8,766 bases of DNA, from assembly GCA_029213105.1 (NCBI GenBank), contig JARGNS010000046.1, positions 1 to 8,766 of the forward strand, in the 5' to 3' direction. Source of the stretch: Planctomycetota bacterium. Lineage in GTDB: Bacteria > Planctomycetota > PLA2 > JAEUHO01. Both the position numbers and the translations under genes were made by a program. Below, piece by piece: positions 6,608 through 8,766 of this stretch. The notes under the pieces are model-generated. The model was not told the DNA's origin, searched no databases, and was given only the letters and a program-made list of their open reading frames with translations. Position 1 is the stretch's first letter. The number at the start of each line of letters is the position of its first letter.

Positions 6608-6615
6608 CTCGCGGC

Positions 6616-8430
6616 ATGGGCAACGCGCGCTCCCTCCTCTGGCTGCTCTTGATCCTGGTCGTGGGGGTGTGCTGCCTCGCGCCGGCCTGGGCCGCCGACG
6701 GTGTCGAGGTGCCGCTCACCGAGGCGGAGCGCGCCTGGCTGGCCGAGCACCCGACGATCACGTTCGGACCGGATCCGAACTGGCCGCCCTACGAGCAGTT
6801 CGACGCGAGCGGGGCCTTCGTCGGCATCTCGGCGGAGCTCCTGACGCTGGTGGCGAAGCGGCTGGGGGTGACGTTCGAGTTCGTGCGCAAGCCGAGCTGG
6901 GATGCGGTCGTGGCCGCCGTCAAGGCACGCGAGATCGACTGCTACTCGACAGCCGTCGCGACCCAGGATCGCAAGGAGTACATGCTCTTCACGCGGCCGC
7001 ACGTGACGATGCCCGGCATCATCCTCGCGCGCACCGATGCCCCGGCCTACACGCGGCTCGAGGACCTGCATGGGAAGAAGGTCGCGATCGTGTCGGGCTA
7101 CTGGTGGGAAGAGGCCATCGCGCGCGACCACCCGGAGATCCAGATCGTACCGTCGCCGGACATCGCCACGGCGCTGGGCATGCTGTCCTTCGGCAGCGTG
7201 GACGCCATGCTCAACGATCCGGCCACGAGTGCCTGGTACCTTCAGGAACTCGACATCCGCAACGTGCGTCTGGCGGCACGCCTACCCGGCGCGACGAACC
7301 TGGCCGTGGGGGTGCGCAAGGACTGGCCGCTGCTGCGCAGCATCATCGACAAGGCCCTCGGCACGGTGAGCGCGGACGAGCGGCAGGCCATCGAGAACCG
7401 CTGGACCGGGTCCGCGTTCGGCGAGCAAGAGACGTCCTTCCCCTGGTTGCTGGTGGGATCCATCCTCGCGGTGGTGCTCGTGCTCGTCGGGGGCGTCCTG
7501 TTCGGCAACCGGATGCTGAAGGCCAAGATCGCCGCCCAGACCGATCAGCTGCGTGCCGAGCTGGCACGGCGCGAGGAGGTCTACCGCGCGGTTGCGCGCA
7601 CGACCGTGGAGGTGACGGGGGCGGCCACACAACTCGGCGCCTCGGCCCGCGAGCAGGCCGCGACGGCCGGGACCTTCCACACGAGTGCGACGCAGGCTGC
7701 GACGGCCGTGACGTCCATCGCGGCCACGCTCGACGCGCTGCTCGAGGCGGTTGAGGAGATCCACGCGGTGGCCGAGCACACCACGCGTCGCGCCGAGGCC
7801 GGCCGCCAGCAGCTCGATCGCCTCGATGGCGTCATGCGCGTCATGGCCGCGGCCAACCAGGGCATGGGCGAGCGCGTCGTGGCGATCCAGAAGAGTGCCG
7901 AGAAGATCAAGCTCGCCACCGTGATGATGGTCAAGGTCGTGGATCAGACGAATCTGCTTTCCGTGAACTCCGCCATCGAAGCCGAGAAGGCCGGCGATCA
8001 CGGCCGGGGCTTCCGCATCGTGTCGCAGGAGATCCAGCGCCTGGCCGACCAGAGTGCCGGTGCCACGCTCCAGATCGAAGGCATCGTCCGCAGCATGCAG
8101 GACGGCGTCGAGGAGGGCGTGCGCGAGGCGCGCGCGGCGCGCGAGCAGGTTGCCGATGGCGTCGACCAGGCCGAGCACATCGGCACGGAGCTCGGCGGGA
8201 TCATGGAGGAGATCGCGCGACTCACGCGGCGCTTCGAGCAGATCCGCGGGCTCGTGGCCGATCAATCCCGCGGGACCGAGACGATTCGGGCCTCGATCGA
8301 GGATGTCGAGAGCGGGGCGCAGGCGGTCAATGCCAGCTCGGCCGAGCTCGCCGACGTGTCGCAGAGCTTGCAGCAGGCCATCCAGAGCCTGCGAGCGGGT
8401 GTCTCCGAGCTCAGCGAGGACGACGCCTAG
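6616..8430 (+). CDS. Methyl-accepting chemotaxis protein with periplasmic solute-binding (SBP_bac_3) sensor
   Basis: This is a 604-residue chemoreceptor-type transducer. Residues 1-27 are a signal peptide or anchor ending A-W-A. Residues about 33-265 form a Venus-flytrap domain of the SBP_bac_3/BvgS sensor type, recognisable from LTEAERAWLAEHPTITFGPD, W-P-P-Y-E and GISAELL. It probably binds a small solute such as an amino acid. A transmembrane helix lies at about 276-297. No clear HAMP domain follows, and a basic coiled coil (about 298-325) leads directly into the signalling helices. The hairpin tip is at about 441-466 (VVDQTNLLSVNSAIEAEKAG, then DHGRGF). The canonical Arg of the tip is Lys458 and the canonical Glu is Asp461. 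It should signal through CheW/CheA, but no che genes are in the window. The start is set by the signal peptide. The last 4 bp are shared with the opposing small gene. Confidence 0.93.
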   Translation: MGNARSLLWLLLILVVGVCCLAPAWAADGVEVPLTEAERAWLAEHPTITFGPDPNWPPYEQFDASGAFVGISAELLTLVAKRLGVTFEFVRKPSWDAVVAAVKAREIDCYSTAVATQDRKEYMLFTRPHVTMPGIILARTDAPAYTRLEDLHGKKVAIVSGYWWEEAIARDHPEIQIVPSPDIATALGMLSFGSVDAMLNDPATSAWYLQELDIRNVRLAARLPGATNLAVGVRKDWPLLRSIIDKALGTVSADERQAIENRWTGSAFGEQETSFPWLLVGSILAVVLVLVGGVLFGNRMLKAKIAAQTDQLRAELARREEVYRAVARTTVEVTGAATQLGASAREQAATAGTFHTSATQAATAVTSIAATLDALLEAVEEIHAVAEHTTRRAEAGRQQLDRLDGVMRVMAAANQGMGERVVAIQKSAEKIKLATVMMVKVVDQTNLLSVNSAIEAEKAGDHGRGFRIVSQEIQRLADQSAGATLQIEGIVRSMQDGVEEGVREARAAREQVADGVDQAEHIGTELGGIMEEIARLTRRFEQIRGLVADQSRGTETIRASIEDVESGAQAVNASSAELADVSQSLQQAIQSLRAGVSELSEDDA

Positions 8431-8633
8431 CGGGGGGACGCCCCGGCGCGATCGTCTTGGGCGAGCTGGTCGCGGGCCGCGTCGACAAGGAACGCATGCA
8501 CGTGGAAGGTCGCGGCGACCGCGCCTTGGGCACCGTGGAGCAGGAACTCGCGGCCGAGCTCGTGGTCGTCCGCACGGCGGATCAGATCCGCGATCTCGCG
8601 CTCCTGGATGGGCGGGGCGGGGGTGTCGCTCAT
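8427..8633 (-). CDS. Small hypothetical protein, 68 aa
   Basis: I do not recognise this protein. It is soluble and probably helical, starting MSDTPAPPIQEREIADLIRR, with a mildly hydrophobic centre (EFLLHGAQGAVAATFHVHAF) containing two His residues, and a polar C-terminus. There is no cysteine, signal peptide or clear membrane helix. The coding call rests on a good Shine-Dalgarno (GAGGAG, 8 nt before ATG), an exact fit to the end of the neighbouring gene (the stop codons share CTAG at 8427-8430) and GC-ending codons. The open frame extends upstream to 8690, but that part has no ribosome binding site. Confidence 0.6.
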   Translation of the reverse strand: MSDTPAPPIQEREIADLIRRADDHELGREFLLHGAQGAVAATFHVHAFLVDAARDQLAQDDRAGASPR

Positions 8634-8641
8634 GCCGGTGG

Positions 8642-8647
8642 CTCCTC
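8642..8647 (-). promoter_or_regulatory. Shine-Dalgarno GAGGAG for the 68-aa gene
   Basis: GAGGAG lies 8 nt before the ATG at 8633. It decides that start over the upstream ATG at 8690. Confidence 0.6.
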
Positions 8648-8680
8648 GGCGCTCAGTACGCGCCCACGGATCCGTCCTGT

Positions 8681-8699
8681 CAAGGAACACGCGTCCTTG
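8681..8699. repeat. Inverted repeat in divergent spacer, possible operator
   Basis: CAAGGA and TCCTTG are perfect 6-bp arms separated by 7 bp. They lie between the 68-aa gene and a possible divergent gene at 8734. The arrangement would suit a dimeric regulator. Nothing links it to a known protein. Confidence 0.3.
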
Positions 8700-8718
8700 G
8701 GAATCCGCCCCGCGACGG

Positions 8719-8730
8719 GTACCACGGTAC
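8719..8730. repeat. 12-bp palindrome GTACC-AC-GGTAC
   Basis: This perfect 5-bp dyad with a 2-bp centre lies just before the possible start at 8734, so it is a possible operator half-site. A short palindrome of this kind can arise by chance. Confidence 0.2.
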
Positions 8731-8733
8731 GCG

Positions 8734-8766
8734 ATGGCCGAGTCGCGACGGAAGCCCGAGGAGGAG
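8734..8766 (+). CDS. Possible start of a gene running off the right edge
   Basis: ATG is followed by eleven in-frame codons (MAESRRKPEEE) to the window end. They are charged and GC-ending, as in the other genes. No Shine-Dalgarno precedes it and only 33 bases are visible, so function cannot be assigned and the call is tentative. Confidence 0.3.
   Translation, partial: MAESRRKPEEE

Noticed and set aside
5851..6615. Upstream extension of the chemoreceptor frame
   Set aside because: It is antisense to the ATPase. The signal peptide fixes the start at 6616.
6574..7131. Upstream extension of the ATPase frame
   Set aside because: It runs antisense through the chemoreceptor sensor domain and has no ATPase features. 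The P-type domain begins at the ATG at 6573.

Overview
This is a compact, very GC-rich bacterial window (GC-ending codons dominate every gene). It holds six substantial reading frames, one small hypothetical gene and a possible gene start at the right edge. The gene set is a CHAT protease-like protein, two secreted thiol-redox-type proteins, a membrane methyltransferase, a Ca2+-type P-type ATPase and a chemoreceptor with a periplasmic binding domain. It suggests a large-genome environmental bacterium such as Planctomycetota, Myxococcota or a relative. No ribosomal or other phylogenetic marker is present, so this is only an inference. No tRNA, rRNA, insertion sequence or CRISPR array was seen.

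The most interesting part is about 1363-3139 on the minus strand, which conventional gene calling would break into fragments. Two adjacent genes are interrupted only by in-frame TGA codons. The upstream gene (2378-3139) is a lipoprotein of the peroxiredoxin-like AhpC/TSA family. Its TGA lies exactly where the first cysteine of the family motif W-C-P-Y-C belongs, giving W-Sec-P-Y-C. The downstream gene (1363-2256) starts with a strong ribosome binding site and a signal peptide. It then reads through TGA-Glu-Asn-TGA and continues in the same frame into a thioredoxin-like domain, which gives a proposed Sec-x-x-Sec motif at the mature N-terminus. Each gene has, downstream of its TGA, a GC-rich hairpin whose apical loop reads GGUC. 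As I recall it, the bacterial SECIS of E. coli fdhF has the same loop core. I read this as a tandem selenoprotein cassette for extracytoplasmic redox chemistry. The peroxiredoxin-like gene belongs to a family in which selenoprotein forms are known. The UxxU partner is one I do not recognise.

Layout: 3-1337 (+) is the C-terminal part of a CHAT protein whose start lies outside the window. A 25-bp gap with a hairpin follows. The two selenoprotein genes lie at 1363-2256 and 2378-3139 (-). A 99-bp divergent spacer separates them from an isoprenylcysteine/phospholipid-type methyltransferase at 3239-3916 (+). That gene overlaps convergently with a SERCA-like Ca2+ ATPase at 3889-6573 (-). A 42-bp divergent spacer leads to a chemoreceptor at 6616-8430 (+), which shares its last 4 bp with a 68-aa hypothetical gene at 8427-8633 (-). 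A possible divergent gene begins at 8734.

Two genome-wide habits show through. All seven visible stop codons are TAG (six) or TAA (one) and none is TGA, which is unusual at this GC content. The genes also split into two classes of start: three with a clear Shine-Dalgarno 7-8 nt before ATG, and three with no Shine-Dalgarno but a TANNNT box 6-8 nt before ATG, which looks like leaderless transcription.
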